A stretch of 19,893 nt of DNA from TWA4 sp045121095 (GTDB taxonomy: Bacteria; Bacillota; Clostridia; Lachnospirales; Lachnospiraceae), in the NCBI GenBank assembly GCA_045121095.1, contig JBGVFN010000066.1, positions 1-19,893 on the forward strand, read 5' to 3'. The notes beneath the pieces are model-generated. The model did not search any database. It saw only the letters and a program-made list of their open reading frames with translations, and was not told where the DNA came from. The translations under genes were made by a program, and so were the position numbers. Every line of letters starts with the position of its first letter. Position 1 is the first letter of the stretch. Below, piece after piece: positions 7,091 through 14,576 of this stretch.

Positions 7091-7211
7091 GTTCGTTTTT
7101 CAATGCTTTCCAGTGTGCAGGCCAATAATCGTCCTATTTAGCTGCATTGCCTTAACGGTACTTCCCCTGACAACACTGGAGAAATTAACAAATAACGAAG
7201 AAGGAGGATTT

Positions 7212-9779
7212 ATGGCAGCATTTGATAAAATATGCAGTGGTTATCCACAAATGGATGAGTTTCTGGATCATATTCGTCTGGGCGATAATGTGGTCTGGCA
7301 GATTTCAGAGCTGGATGAGTTTCGTATGTTTGCGGAACCGTTTGCCAGACAGGCGGTTCAGGATGGGCGTAATGTGATTTATATCCGTTTTGCGCAGCAT
7401 GAGCCGGTATTGAAGGATTTAACCGGAATTAAAGTGCGTGAATTTAACCCGGATGAGGGCTTTGAAGCGTTTACCGTGGCAATTCATGAAGAAATTACCC
7501 GGCAGGGAGTGGATGCTTTTTATGTGTTTGACTGCCTGTCAGAGCTGCAGTCTGTATGGTATACGGACCTGATGATGGGAAATTTCTTCCGGGTAACCTG
7601 CCCTTATTTATTTGAGCTGGATACGGTGGCGTATTTTCCTTTGATCCGTGGCAGACATTCTTTTGATGCAGTGGCACGGATTCGCGATACGACTCAGCTG
7701 CTGCTGGATGTGTATTCCAATGAAAAATACGTGTACCTGCATCCATTGAAAGTATGGAACCGGTATTCGGACCGGATGTTCCTGCCTCATGGCTACGAAA
7801 AAAGTACCGGTAAATTTTCTACCATCCATAATGGGGTGGGCATGAGCCGATATTATCAGACACTTCATCAGAAAACGGCCAATAGTCATGATCAGAATTA
7901 TGACAGCTATGACCGCTTTTTTAATATGGCAAAATTGGAGTATGCCCAGGGACATTTCAGTGAAGATACGGAAAATCAGATTATCCGAAGTACCATGACC
8001 AAGGATTCCCGGCTGAAAATGCTGGTCAAAGAGTATTTTAAACCAGAAGATTATTTTATGCTTCGTGACCGGATGATCGGAAGCGGTGCCATTGGCGGAA
8101 AAGCCTGCGGTATGCTGCTGGCACGAAAGATTGCAGAAACAGAAATCCCGGAATTTCTGGAACATAATGAGCTGCATGATTCTTTTTATATCGGCTCCGA
8201 TGTATTTTACACTTATATCGCATCCAATGGGGACTGGAAACTGCGGATCCGCCAGCGGACCAAAGAAGGATATTTCTCAGCAGCCAAGGAGCTGCAGCAG
8301 CATTTGTTAAACGGAACGTTTCCTTCTAAAATCAGGGAGCAGTTTATCAATGTACTGGAATATTTCGGCCAGAGTCCCTTTATTGTCCGTTCTTCCAGCT
8401 TTCTGGAGGATGGATTTGGCAATGCATTTGCCGGAAAATATGAATCCGTATTTTGTGTGAATCAGGGAAGCCCGGAAGAACGCCTGAAGGCATTTGAACA
8501 GGCGGTCCGAAAAGTATATGCCAGCACCATGGATTTTTCTGCGCTGGAATATCGCCTGCTGCGGGGGCTGGATAAAAAGGATGAGCAAATGGCCATTCTG
8601 GTACAGAGAGTGTCCGGCTCTTATTATGGAAAGTATTTTATGCCGGGAGCAGCTGGTGTGGGATACAGCCACAGCGCATACAAATGGCTTCCCGACATGG
8701 ATCCGAAAGCAGGAATGCTGCGGATCGTTATGGGACTGGGAACAAAGGCGGTGGACCGAACGAAAGAAGATTACCCCCGGCTGGCAAATCTGGACCGACC
8801 TTCCGTTACAGCCATGACCACGGTGGCACAAAAACATCGATTTTCCCAAAGATACATTGATGTACTGGACTGTGAAAAAAATGCATTACGTGAAGTTTCC
8901 ATGGATACACTGCTTTCTGTACTACCATTGTGGTACAAAAAAATGGTACTGGAGCACGACCATGAAGCGGAAGACCGGCTGCGCCAGATGGGACGAAGAC
9001 AGGAGGTATGGTTTGTCAGTTGTCAGAAACTGCTGGAAACAAAGGCATTTACCGGCCTGATGCAGAAAATCCTGAAAGTACTGGAACGTGTATATGGTAA
9101 TCCTGTGGATATCGAATATACCGTCAATATGGATAACACAGGAGATTTTGTGGTAAACCTGCTTCAATGCCGCCCGCTCTATCTGGGACAGGAAGGTAAA
9201 AACGTGGATTTAAAATCCCTGAACCTGAAAGAAGTCTTTTTCCATATCAAAGACTCCTCCATGGGAACCTCCGGCAAACGGAAAATGGATGTCATCGTGC
9301 AGGTTGACCCGGTTCTGTACTATCAATACCCTTATCATAAAAAGTACGATGTGGCTGCAGCCATCGGTAAGGTCAATCACTACTACAGACAAAGCGGAAA
9401 AAAACTGCTTCTCATGACCCCCGGCCGGATCGGAACCTCCTCACCGGAGCTTGGAGTGCCGGTGGCATTTAAAGATATCTCCAATTTTTCTGCTGTATGT
9501 GAAGTATCCGACAACCGGGCCGGATATATGCCGGAATTAAGCTATGGAAGTCATATGTTTCAGGATTTAACCGAAGCAGAGATCACCTATGGTGCCATTT
9601 ATAATAATGAAAAAACGTTGACTTATAACCCGGATTTATTCGCAGAAAATCCGGATTTATTCCCGAAAATCTGCCCGAAATATCCGGAATTGCAGGAAAT
9701 GATACAGGTTCGGGAAGTTGAAGATGTATATTACTGGCTGGATGCAGTATCGAACTGGGGAATTTGTGGACGGGAATGA
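7212..9779 (+). CDS. PEP/pyruvate-binding (PPDK_N ATP-grasp) protein without phosphohistidine domain
   Basis: The 855-residue protein has two parts. Residues 1 to about 280 (GDNVVWQISELDEF, NVIYIRFAQHEPVL, DAFYVFDCLSEL) look like a RecA/KaiC-type fold with no clear Walker A. Residues about 285-660 carry the ATP-grasp domain of PEP synthase and pyruvate phosphate dikinase: GGKACGM (295-301), IVRSSSFLEDGFGNAFAGKY (391-410), QRVSGSYYGKYFMP, and an IEYTVN...LLQCRPL ending (634-656). The tail has LGVPVAFKDIS and YGSHMFQDL. No TCHAA-type swivelling histidine loop or PEP-binding barrel is seen, so it should not be a complete PEP synthase. It may be a kinase or phosphotransferase for another acceptor. 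The ATG at 7212 is chosen over the 51-codon longer frame because AAGGAGG lies just upstream and the extra part overlaps the leader terminator. Confidence 0.85.
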   Translation: MAAFDKICSGYPQMDEFLDHIRLGDNVVWQISELDEFRMFAEPFARQAVQDGRNVIYIRFAQHEPVLKDLTGIKVREFNPDEGFEAFTVAIHEEITRQGVDAFYVFDCLSELQSVWYTDLMMGNFFRVTCPYLFELDTVAYFPLIRGRHSFDAVARIRDTTQLLLDVYSNEKYVYLHPLKVWNRYSDRMFLPHGYEKSTGKFSTIHNGVGMSRYYQTLHQKTANSHDQNYDSYDRFFNMAKLEYAQGHFSEDTENQIIRSTMTKDSRLKMLVKEYFKPEDYFMLRDRMIGSGAIGGKACGMLLARKIAETEIPEFLEHNELHDSFYIGSDVFYTYIASNGDWKLRIRQRTKEGYFSAAKELQQHLLNGTFPSKIREQFINVLEYFGQSPFIVRSSSFLEDGFGNAFAGKYESVFCVNQGSPEERLKAFEQAVRKVYASTMDFSALEYRLLRGLDKKDEQMAILVQRVSGSYYGKYFMPGAAGVGYSHSAYKWLPDMDPKAGMLRIVMGLGTKAVDRTKEDYPRLANLDRPSVTAMTTVAQKHRFSQRYIDVLDCEKNALREVSMDTLLSVLPLWYKKMVLEHDHEAEDRLRQMGRRQEVWFVSCQKLLETKAFTGLMQKILKVLERVYGNPVDIEYTVNMDNTGDFVVNLLQCRPLYLGQEGKNVDLKSLNLKEVFFHIKDSSMGTSGKRKMDVIVQVDPVLYYQYPYHKKYDVAAAIGKVNHYYRQSGKKLLLMTPGRIGTSSPELGVPVAFKDISNFSAVCEVSDNRAGYMPELSYGSHMFQDLTEAEITYGAIYNNEKTLTYNPDLFAENPDLFPKICPKYPELQEMIQVREVEDVYYWLDAVSNWGICGRE

Positions 9780-9819
9780 TAAGTTATAGAGGATTATGGC
9801 TGGGCTGAATCATAATTAT

Positions 9820-9860
9820 AAGGGGGCGTTATCATGGACGCCCCCTTGTTCAAGTTTTTT
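9820..9860 (+). terminator. Intrinsic terminator of the PPDK_N gene
   Basis: AAGGGGGCG (9820-9828) pairs perfectly with CGCCCCCTT (9839-9847). A TTTTTT run follows after seven bases (9855-9860). It is 40 bases past the stop. The minus-strand side lacks a T run, so it may serve the converging sigma/membrane-protein operon only weakly. Confidence 0.7.
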
Positions 9861-9924
9861 ATTTCTTTTGTCTTTTTATTTCTTTTTTCTTTTTATTCCT
9901 TTTACCTTTTTTATTTCTTCTATC
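9855..9924. repeat. Four imperfect 17-18-bp T-rich tandem repeats
   Basis: Units TTTTTTATTTCTTTTGTC, TTTTTATTTCTTTTTTC, TTTTTATTCCTTTTACC and TTTTTTATTTCTTCTATC follow directly at 9855, 9873, 9890 and 9907. The last runs into the stop codon of the minus-strand gene (CTA 9920-9922). It is a 70-base one-strand pyrimidine tract between converging genes. Confidence 0.85.
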
Positions 9925-11062
9925 TGTTATTAATGATTTGCTGATACTCCGCCCGAATCTCATCATTATAGCTGCAATATTTGGCATACTCCAGAGACTC
10001 TTCATTGACCGTTTTTTCCACGCCCGCTTCCATCAATGCCTGATCAAACAAAAGCAGCGTCGACCCCTGTTCAAGTTCAGATTCTTCAGCTGTTGTAAGC
10101 TGGTCAAAAGTAAACCATTTCCCATCAATTTTGACCTTATAATAGAAATCACCTTTGTCATGTCCATACCAGATTAAGGAATGATCTGTGTTCTTACTGC
10201 AATATCCTACTTCTGCTGCTTCCACCTGATCATAAGGAGTTGTTACGGCCCCAGGGTGGAAAGTCGTACATATAGTAATGCCATCCTCATCTGCCCAGGC
10301 GATATTTACTGTACTCAAATACAAAAATGCAATGACTACAACCAATACCGCTTTCCAGTGCCGTCCGATAAACATTTCCTTTAACACAATGTTTTTTTGC
10401 TGTTGCCATCTTTTGAAAACAGGATAAACTACTGCTGCTGAAAAAAACATTCCCATATAAAAAATCATATTTCCAAAAATAGGATGTTCTTGATAAAAAT
10501 AGATCTCCGAACACTTCAGAATCCGATCTCTTATCGTCCAGATCAATGCTCCAGTTAAAAAAATAATCACCAGTACACCAAATATTCCTACCAATGTAAG
10601 CAGACCGAAACGAATTTTTTCCTTACGGGTGAGCGGTTTCTTTTCTTCCTGTTCCCTGGATAATTCTCCATATTCTTTAAAAATCTGCTGAATATACGAA
10701 ACCACATCTTCCTCTGAAGTAAAACAAACCGGCTCACATGGTATCATTTCTGCATGGTCAAATGCCCGTTGATATTCTTCCAGTGTACCTTCAGCAGAAA
10801 GTCCCTGTCTATATTCCTCTGGAACGATGACCCTAACAATCTGATTTTCCGATACATGGACTTCAAATTCAGGATTCTCTAATATACCAAATTCAACCGT
10901 TATGGCAGCATGCTTATCCGCATCCATACGAACATAAACATCTATGGGAGCCAGTTTTTTCCTAAGCTTACCATACTGATATGCTTTTAATACCTCTGTC
11001 AGATTGCCGTTCGGGTGTGTTTCTATGTATTGTTTGATTTCTTTTTTCTTGCTTCTAAACAT
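9920..11062 (-). CDS. Three-helix membrane protein, probable ECF sigma regulator
   Basis: The 380-residue product has a soluble N-terminal part (about 1-150, starting MFRSKKKEIKQYIETHPNGN), three hydrophobic segments at about 153-177, 197-215 and 236-257, and a C-terminal domain of about 120 residues that is probably outside the cell. I recognise no named domain; it lacks the HxxxCxxC zinc-binding motif of classical anti-sigma factors. It starts shortly after the ECF sigma gene, which in this family context usually marks an anti-sigma factor or sensor. The start at 11062 is preferred because AGGAGG lies 12 bases upstream. A longer frame from 11092 has only a poor site, would add 10 residues and begins 11 bases after the sigma gene's stop. 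A role as membrane anchor or sensor for the sigma factor is inference. Confidence 0.65.
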   Translation of the reverse strand: MFRSKKKEIKQYIETHPNGNLTEVLKAYQYGKLRKKLAPIDVYVRMDADKHAAITVEFGILENPEFEVHVSENQIVRVIVPEEYRQGLSAEGTLEEYQRAFDHAEMIPCEPVCFTSEEDVVSYIQQIFKEYGELSREQEEKKPLTRKEKIRFGLLTLVGIFGVLVIIFLTGALIWTIRDRILKCSEIYFYQEHPIFGNMIFYMGMFFSAAVVYPVFKRWQQQKNIVLKEMFIGRHWKAVLVVVIAFLYLSTVNIAWADEDGITICTTFHPGAVTTPYDQVEAAEVGYCSKNTDHSLIWYGHDKGDFYYKVKIDGKWFTFDQLTTAEESELEQGSTLLLFDQALMEAGVEKTVNEESLEYAKYCSYNDEIRAEYQQIINNR

Positions 11063-11103
11063 ATCCAGTAAAAACCTCCTGTCACAAATCATGAATATCT
11101 GCC

Positions 11104-11595
11104 TTATTTCTTTCCGTTTTGCACTTCCATTTTCTGTACTAACTGAGCCTTTGCCCGATAATAGGTCATCTTCGCCCAGGATTCCGTTTTATTGAATATA
11201 GCTGCAATCTCCTTAAAAGTCAATTCGCCAAAAACTTTCAATGAAAAAACTTCCCGATAAGGTTCTTTCATCTGGTGAAGGATTTTATGAAGATTCATTG
11301 CCTGATCACGGTTTTCAACTTTTTGAAATGCATCAGGAACGGACATTTTATCAAGGATTTCTGGACTGCTGTACCGCTTATGGCGCTTCATTTCTTTATA
11401 GTAGGCATTTTTGGCAATCTGACACAACCATGTGTCAATTTCGCAGCGTCCTTCAAACTGACCGATATGGAGATATGCCTGGTAAAACGTTTCCTGTGTC
11501 AGTTCTTCTGCCAATTCTTCGTCCCGGGTCAAACCAAGCAGAAAACGATATACTTTTCGAACGGATTTTTGATAAATATCTGAAAAATCTTTCAT
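11104..11595 (-). CDS. ECF-type RNA polymerase sigma factor
   Basis: The 163-residue protein has only the two sigma domains of the extracytoplasmic-function group. Region 2 is at about 12-75 (YRFLLGLTRDEELAEELTQE, then TWLCQIAKNAYYKEMKR). Region 4 is at about 105-150 (REVFSLKVFGELTFKEIAAI, then a helix-turn-helix ending KMTYYRAKAQL). The ATG at 11595 is chosen because AGGAGG is 6 bases upstream; another ATG at 11601 touches that site and is unlikely. The next gene downstream is a membrane protein that may hold the factor inactive. The preceding promoter is sigma-A-like, so basal expression is probably housekeeping. Regulon and signal are unknown. Confidence 0.9.
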   Translation of the reverse strand: MKDFSDIYQKSVRKVYRFLLGLTRDEELAEELTQETFYQAYLHIGQFEGRCEIDTWLCQIAKNAYYKEMKRHKRYSSPEILDKMSVPDAFQKVENRDQAMNLHKILHQMKEPYREVFSLKVFGELTFKEIAAIFNKTESWAKMTYYRAKAQLVQKMEVQNGKK

Positions 11596-11691
11596 GGACA
11601 TCCTCCTTTCGCTTTTTTTGCATGTAATTGTGAAAAGACCGAATCATTGCCATTCAACTATTAGAGTACACAAAAAGGAAATAGTCACAAA

Positions 11692-11720
11692 AATATAGCA
11701 TTATTTTCCCTACTTGACAA
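11692..11720 (-). promoter_or_regulatory. Sigma-A promoter of the ECF operon
   Basis: TTGTCA (11715-11720) and TATATT (11692-11697) are spaced 17 bp on the minus strand, about 95 bases before the sigma gene. The sequence downstream, with TGTGAC then GTACTC about 14 bases later, could be a second, autoregulated ECF promoter, but that is only a guess. Confidence 0.65.
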
Positions 11721-11782
11721 CAAATTTTTATTCCTTTACCGGAAATACCACCTCTTTTGTGCAGATGGAAGATGGCGTAAAT

Positions 11783-12943
11783 TTAAGGAAGATTATCGCT
11801 TTTTCTCTCCTTTAGTATCCACCCACCTAAAAATATGAGCCCTATCCCTGAACTAAAAATTGCAGTATTAATTGAATATATATCACAAATTATCCCCCAG
11901 AAGACCATCCCGACCAGAGAGGAAATATTTATCATCTTTTCCAGTTTAGCAAAAGCCTCTCCCTCTCTATTTTTCTCAGCTAATTGGATATGAGTTATTG
12001 TTAATATTTGAAAAATTCCTATATTTAATGATGTAAACGCTAAGACTAACAAATATACGAAAAAATTGTCACAAATCCAGGTCATGGTAATCAAAGCAAA
12101 TGATGTAATCCAAACAGGCAGTACATATTTCATTTCCTTTTTCACAATCTTAGTGTAAACAGATACTCCTATTCCTGCACATACTGAACCAATACTATAA
12201 AACACTTCATTACATGACATTTTTCCAACATCATCCTTGTAGGTGATTGAAACCAACAGGGGTGTAAAATAAGCAACCGGAATTATAAAAAAATTAAAAA
12301 GCGTCTGCCAATTTATGGCTTTATTTTTAATCGGTTTCTTCGAACCTGTTACCTTCTCTTCTTGACCATGTTTCGCAGTATATTTAATTGAAAATAACAT
12401 AAAAATCGCAATAATTGCTGTTATAATATCCACTATTAGTGATGCCGATAATGAAATAGTTGTAACGAGTACTCCCCCTAATGCAGGTGCAATCAAAGAC
12501 ATGGCAGATGAAATCGTTGAATTAACAGCATTCACTCTCAAAAGTTCATCCTGAGTTGATATTTTAGAAATAAATGCCTTTTCACAAGGCCCTTGTATTC
12601 CTGCACATGCAGCTCTAAAAAACAGAATCAGCAGGATCAGCAAATAGGAATCTTTTTGAAAAAATATCGCCCCTGACAAAATCAACGCAAACATCGCACT
12701 AAACAAATCTGAAAATATGATTAAGTTCTTCAGATTACATTTATATATGACTTTCCCTAAGTACTGTGTTACCATGATTTTCGGAACAAAATTTACTATC
12801 AATGATGTTGATAACATCATTCCTGATTCACTTCGCATTGCTATATACCAGATTAAAACATAATCTACTATAGCTGATCCAAATAGCGAAAATAACTGGC
12901 TAATCAAAAACTTCCAGGCATCTAACTGTTGATTTTGTTTCAT
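11783..12943 (-). CDS. MFS exporter, DHA3/MefA-like
   Basis: The 386-residue protein has about 12 hydrophobic segments in a 6+6 layout around a basic loop near 190-210 (KKPIKNKAIN). The N-terminal pattern (LFSLFGSAIVDYVLIWYI, then LGKVIYKCNLKNLIIFSDL) matches drug:proton antiporters of the DHA3 group, which includes macrolide exporters such as Mef. The substrate cannot be told from sequence. AGGAG lies 10 bases before the ATG. The gene is clearly richer in A and T than the flanking genes and is bounded by terminators, which suggests acquisition by transfer. A close match to a known resistance determinant is not apparent to me. Confidence 0.8.
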   Translation of the reverse strand: MKQNQQLDAWKFLISQLFSLFGSAIVDYVLIWYIAMRSESGMMLSTSLIVNFVPKIMVTQYLGKVIYKCNLKNLIIFSDLFSAMFALILSGAIFFQKDSYLLILLILFFRAACAGIQGPCEKAFISKISTQDELLRVNAVNSTISSAMSLIAPALGGVLVTTISLSASLIVDIITAIIAIFMLFSIKYTAKHGQEEKVTGSKKPIKNKAINWQTLFNFFIIPVAYFTPLLVSITYKDDVGKMSCNEVFYSIGSVCAGIGVSVYTKIVKKEMKYVLPVWITSFALITMTWICDNFFVYLLVLAFTSLNIGIFQILTITHIQLAEKNREGEAFAKLEKMINISSLVGMVFWGIICDIYSINTAIFSSGIGLIFLGGWILKERKSDNLP

Positions 12944-12990
12944 TTGTTTTTTGCTCCTGTAAATAAAATTTTATTGCCCTTTATCTGTCA

Positions 12991-13000
12991 GATTATATCA
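12991..13000 (-). promoter_or_regulatory. Extended -10 promoter of the MFS gene
   Basis: The minus strand reads GTGATATAAT: a perfect TATAAT with a TGN extension. The -35 region is poor (ATGAAA at 17 bp), as extended -10 promoters allow. It lies between the bidirectional terminator and the gene, so the exporter can be transcribed independently of the short ORF upstream. Confidence 0.6.
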
Positions 13001-13027
13001 CTGTCTTTCCGCTTTTTCATCAAAATT

Positions 13028-13062
13028 AAAAAAATGCAGAGCATTATGCTCTGCACCTTTTT
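13028..13062. terminator. Bidirectional intrinsic terminator upstream of the MFS gene
   Basis: TGCAGAGCAT (13035-13044) and ATGCTCTGCA (13046-13055) form a perfect stem with T runs on both sides: TTTTTTT after it on the minus strand and CCTTTTTT on the plus strand. It lies after the stop of the short ORF at 13095 and before the MFS promoter, so it could act as an insulator or as a leader attenuator. Confidence 0.8.
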
Positions 13063-13094
13063 TAGCGAACGAAACTACTTACTTTAAACAGCCT

Positions 13095-13277
13095 TTACTT
13101 TAAGTAGCGATTATAATAGCCGTTTGTCTTAAAACCATAGGGACTATCTACCTTCTTTGCAGCAACTTCAGGAATCAGGCAAAAACAAGCTGTAATTGCA
13201 ATAATGGCAACACAGAATATCCAGTCAGCTGAAGTTATGTTACTGTCCAAACAGTCACCTGATAAAAAAAACTGCAC
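13095..13277 (-). CDS. Short membrane peptide or leader ORF upstream of the MFS gene
   Basis: The frame can encode up to 60 residues from a GTG at 13277, but that codon is in the arm of a terminator. A TTG at 13250, with AGGTG five bases upstream, would give 51 residues and is more plausible. The peptide has an acidic start, one hydrophobic helix (WIFCVAIIAITACFCLI) and a basic, Tyr-rich tail (GFKTNGYYNRYLK). Its stop codon lies in the loop of a hairpin (13075-13081 with 13101-13107), and a terminator follows. It may be a small membrane protein, a regulatory leader peptide or a remnant. No ATG start and no family match make this tentative. Confidence 0.35.
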   Translation of the reverse strand: MQFFLSGDCLDSNITSADWIFCVAIIAITACFCLIPEVAAKKVDSPYGFKTNGYYNRYLK

Positions 13278-13298
13278 ACAGATTATGACCGCGTGCAG
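13264..13298 (-). terminator. Terminator at the end of the GABA operon
   Basis: On the minus strand CTGCACGC (13291-13298) pairs with GTGTGCAG (13272-13279), and a run of eight T follows (13264-13271). It is about 100 bases past the 4hbD stop and closes the operon. Confidence 0.75.
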
Positions 13299-13399
13299 AA
13301 AAAATATATTTTTATGCTGATATTAGAGCATGTTTGAAAATGGACCTTCAAAACCAGACTGGAGCGATTACCGGTAGTTTATATAGAATTTCTTTTCAG

Positions 13400-14536
13400 T
13401 TAATATGCTGTTTTATAAATATCAAGTACCTGTTCCTCCGTCAGTTCCACGTAGTTATTTTTGAGGAGACGAATCTGTGTGTTTATGACACTGTTTGCGA
13501 ATACCGGCAGATCACTTTCCTTTACTCCGAACTCACGGAGCGGCTCGGCTTTCAGCACTCCGTCCATCAACTCATAGAGAGCTTCCAGTGCGTCCACCTT
13601 TCCGTCGGCTCCTGCCTCTAGAGCAAGCACATCCGCTATCACTGCTTCCAGGTCATTGATTCGACCTACCGGTTTTATTTCCTTATACTTTTCCATGACT
13701 GATCTAAACATCAACTGATTCGACTGACCATGTGGTATGTGATAAACCGATCCAAGGGGATACGCTGTGGCATGAACTGCCGCACATCCGGCATAGCCAA
13801 AGCCCAGTCCTGCCCAGTTAGAAGCTTTGAGGAAGTCTGCAGCATACTCTTTCCATGTATCGCCGCCTCCAGCCTCCACTGATTTCTTCCAGCATCTGAT
13901 GATAGTTGTAAGAGCCTCTTTTGAGAAAATGCGTGATATTGTGCACCCGTTTGGACTGAGGAATGACTCAACGCTGTGAACCATCGCATCTATGGATGAT
14001 GTGGCAAACACCTGATATGGAAGCGAATACAGCATATTGGTAATCATGACTGCTTTGCCTGGAAGCATTGCCGGTGAAGCGAGCCCCATTTTTACCCCCT
14101 TGCTCACACGATTAATTACGGAAATGTTCGTAACCTCACTTCCCGTACCACATGTGGTAGGTATGATCACAAGCTCATGATATGCTTTAAGATCTGCCAC
14201 ATTATCGTAAAGATCATCGACTTTGTCAGTTGGCCCTGCTACAGCCACTGCCTTTGCAATATCGATGACAGTTCCGCCGCCTATCGCGATGATACGTCCG
14301 TATTTTTTATCACGAAGATCATTCAAAATCGCATCTACCATGCCATCTGTCGGCTCACCTTTACCATATTTCTCACGAAAAAGTGTCTGTACACCCAGTG
14401 ATAACGGTGCTACATAATCGTCAAAGGTATGTTGTCCACAGAGGACCAGATCATCCGGTCCAAGCTGTGCTTCCTTCGCATATTCTCCAAATGTATCGTA
14501 TTCTTCAATTTCCGTTTTTATGGAAAATCCTTTCAT
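13400..14536 (-). CDS. 4hbD: 4-hydroxybutyrate dehydrogenase (iron-dependent alcohol dehydrogenase family)
   Basis: The enzyme reduces succinic semialdehyde to 4-hydroxybutyrate with NAD(P)H. The 378-residue chain matches the group III iron alcohol dehydrogenases and closely resembles the Clostridium kluyveri enzyme as I remember it (QEKYGxGEP, GDKxYxRIIAIGGG, IIVPTTCGTGSEVTN and a PLREYG-type segment). The dinucleotide loop is GGGTVID at 86-92. Expected metal ligands are Asp183, His187, His255 and His269 (motifs SSIDAMVHS and YHIPHG). A clean AAGGAGG lies before the ATG. It is the last gene of the GABA cluster, 40 bases after the permease. This suggests that GABA carbon is routed to 4-hydroxybutyrate and then, in butyrate formers, to crotonyl-CoA, whose enzymes are not in this window. 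Confidence 0.92.
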   Translation of the reverse strand: MKGFSIKTEIEEYDTFGEYAKEAQLGPDDLVLCGQHTFDDYVAPLSLGVQTLFREKYGKGEPTDGMVDAILNDLRDKKYGRIIAIGGGTVIDIAKAVAVAGPTDKVDDLYDNVADLKAYHELVIIPTTCGTGSEVTNISVINRVSKGVKMGLASPAMLPGKAVMITNMLYSLPYQVFATSSIDAMVHSVESFLSPNGCTISRIFSKEALTTIIRCWKKSVEAGGGDTWKEYAADFLKASNWAGLGFGYAGCAAVHATAYPLGSVYHIPHGQSNQLMFRSVMEKYKEIKPVGRINDLEAVIADVLALEAGADGKVDALEALYELMDGVLKAEPLREFGVKESDLPVFANSVINTQIRLLKNNYVELTEEQVLDIYKTAY

Positions 14537-14576
14537 TTTCTACCTCCTTATACAGCACATCATTTACAAGCTGATG

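Noticed and set aside
7059..7211. N-terminal extension of the PPDK_N protein from an upstream ATG
   Set aside because: It overlaps the leader terminator, encodes an uncharacteristic hydrophobic stretch and has no ribosome site, while AAGGAGG lies just before the ATG at 7212.
8307..8849. Minus-strand 180-codon frame opposite the PPDK_N gene
   Set aside because: It is antisense to the conserved ATP-grasp domain and has no ribosome site; composition matches a shadow frame.
11700..11765. T-box-like string GAGGTGGTATTTCCGG on the minus strand
   Set aside because: It only partly matches the T-box antiterminator, and there is no stem I, no terminator and no tRNA-related gene downstream.
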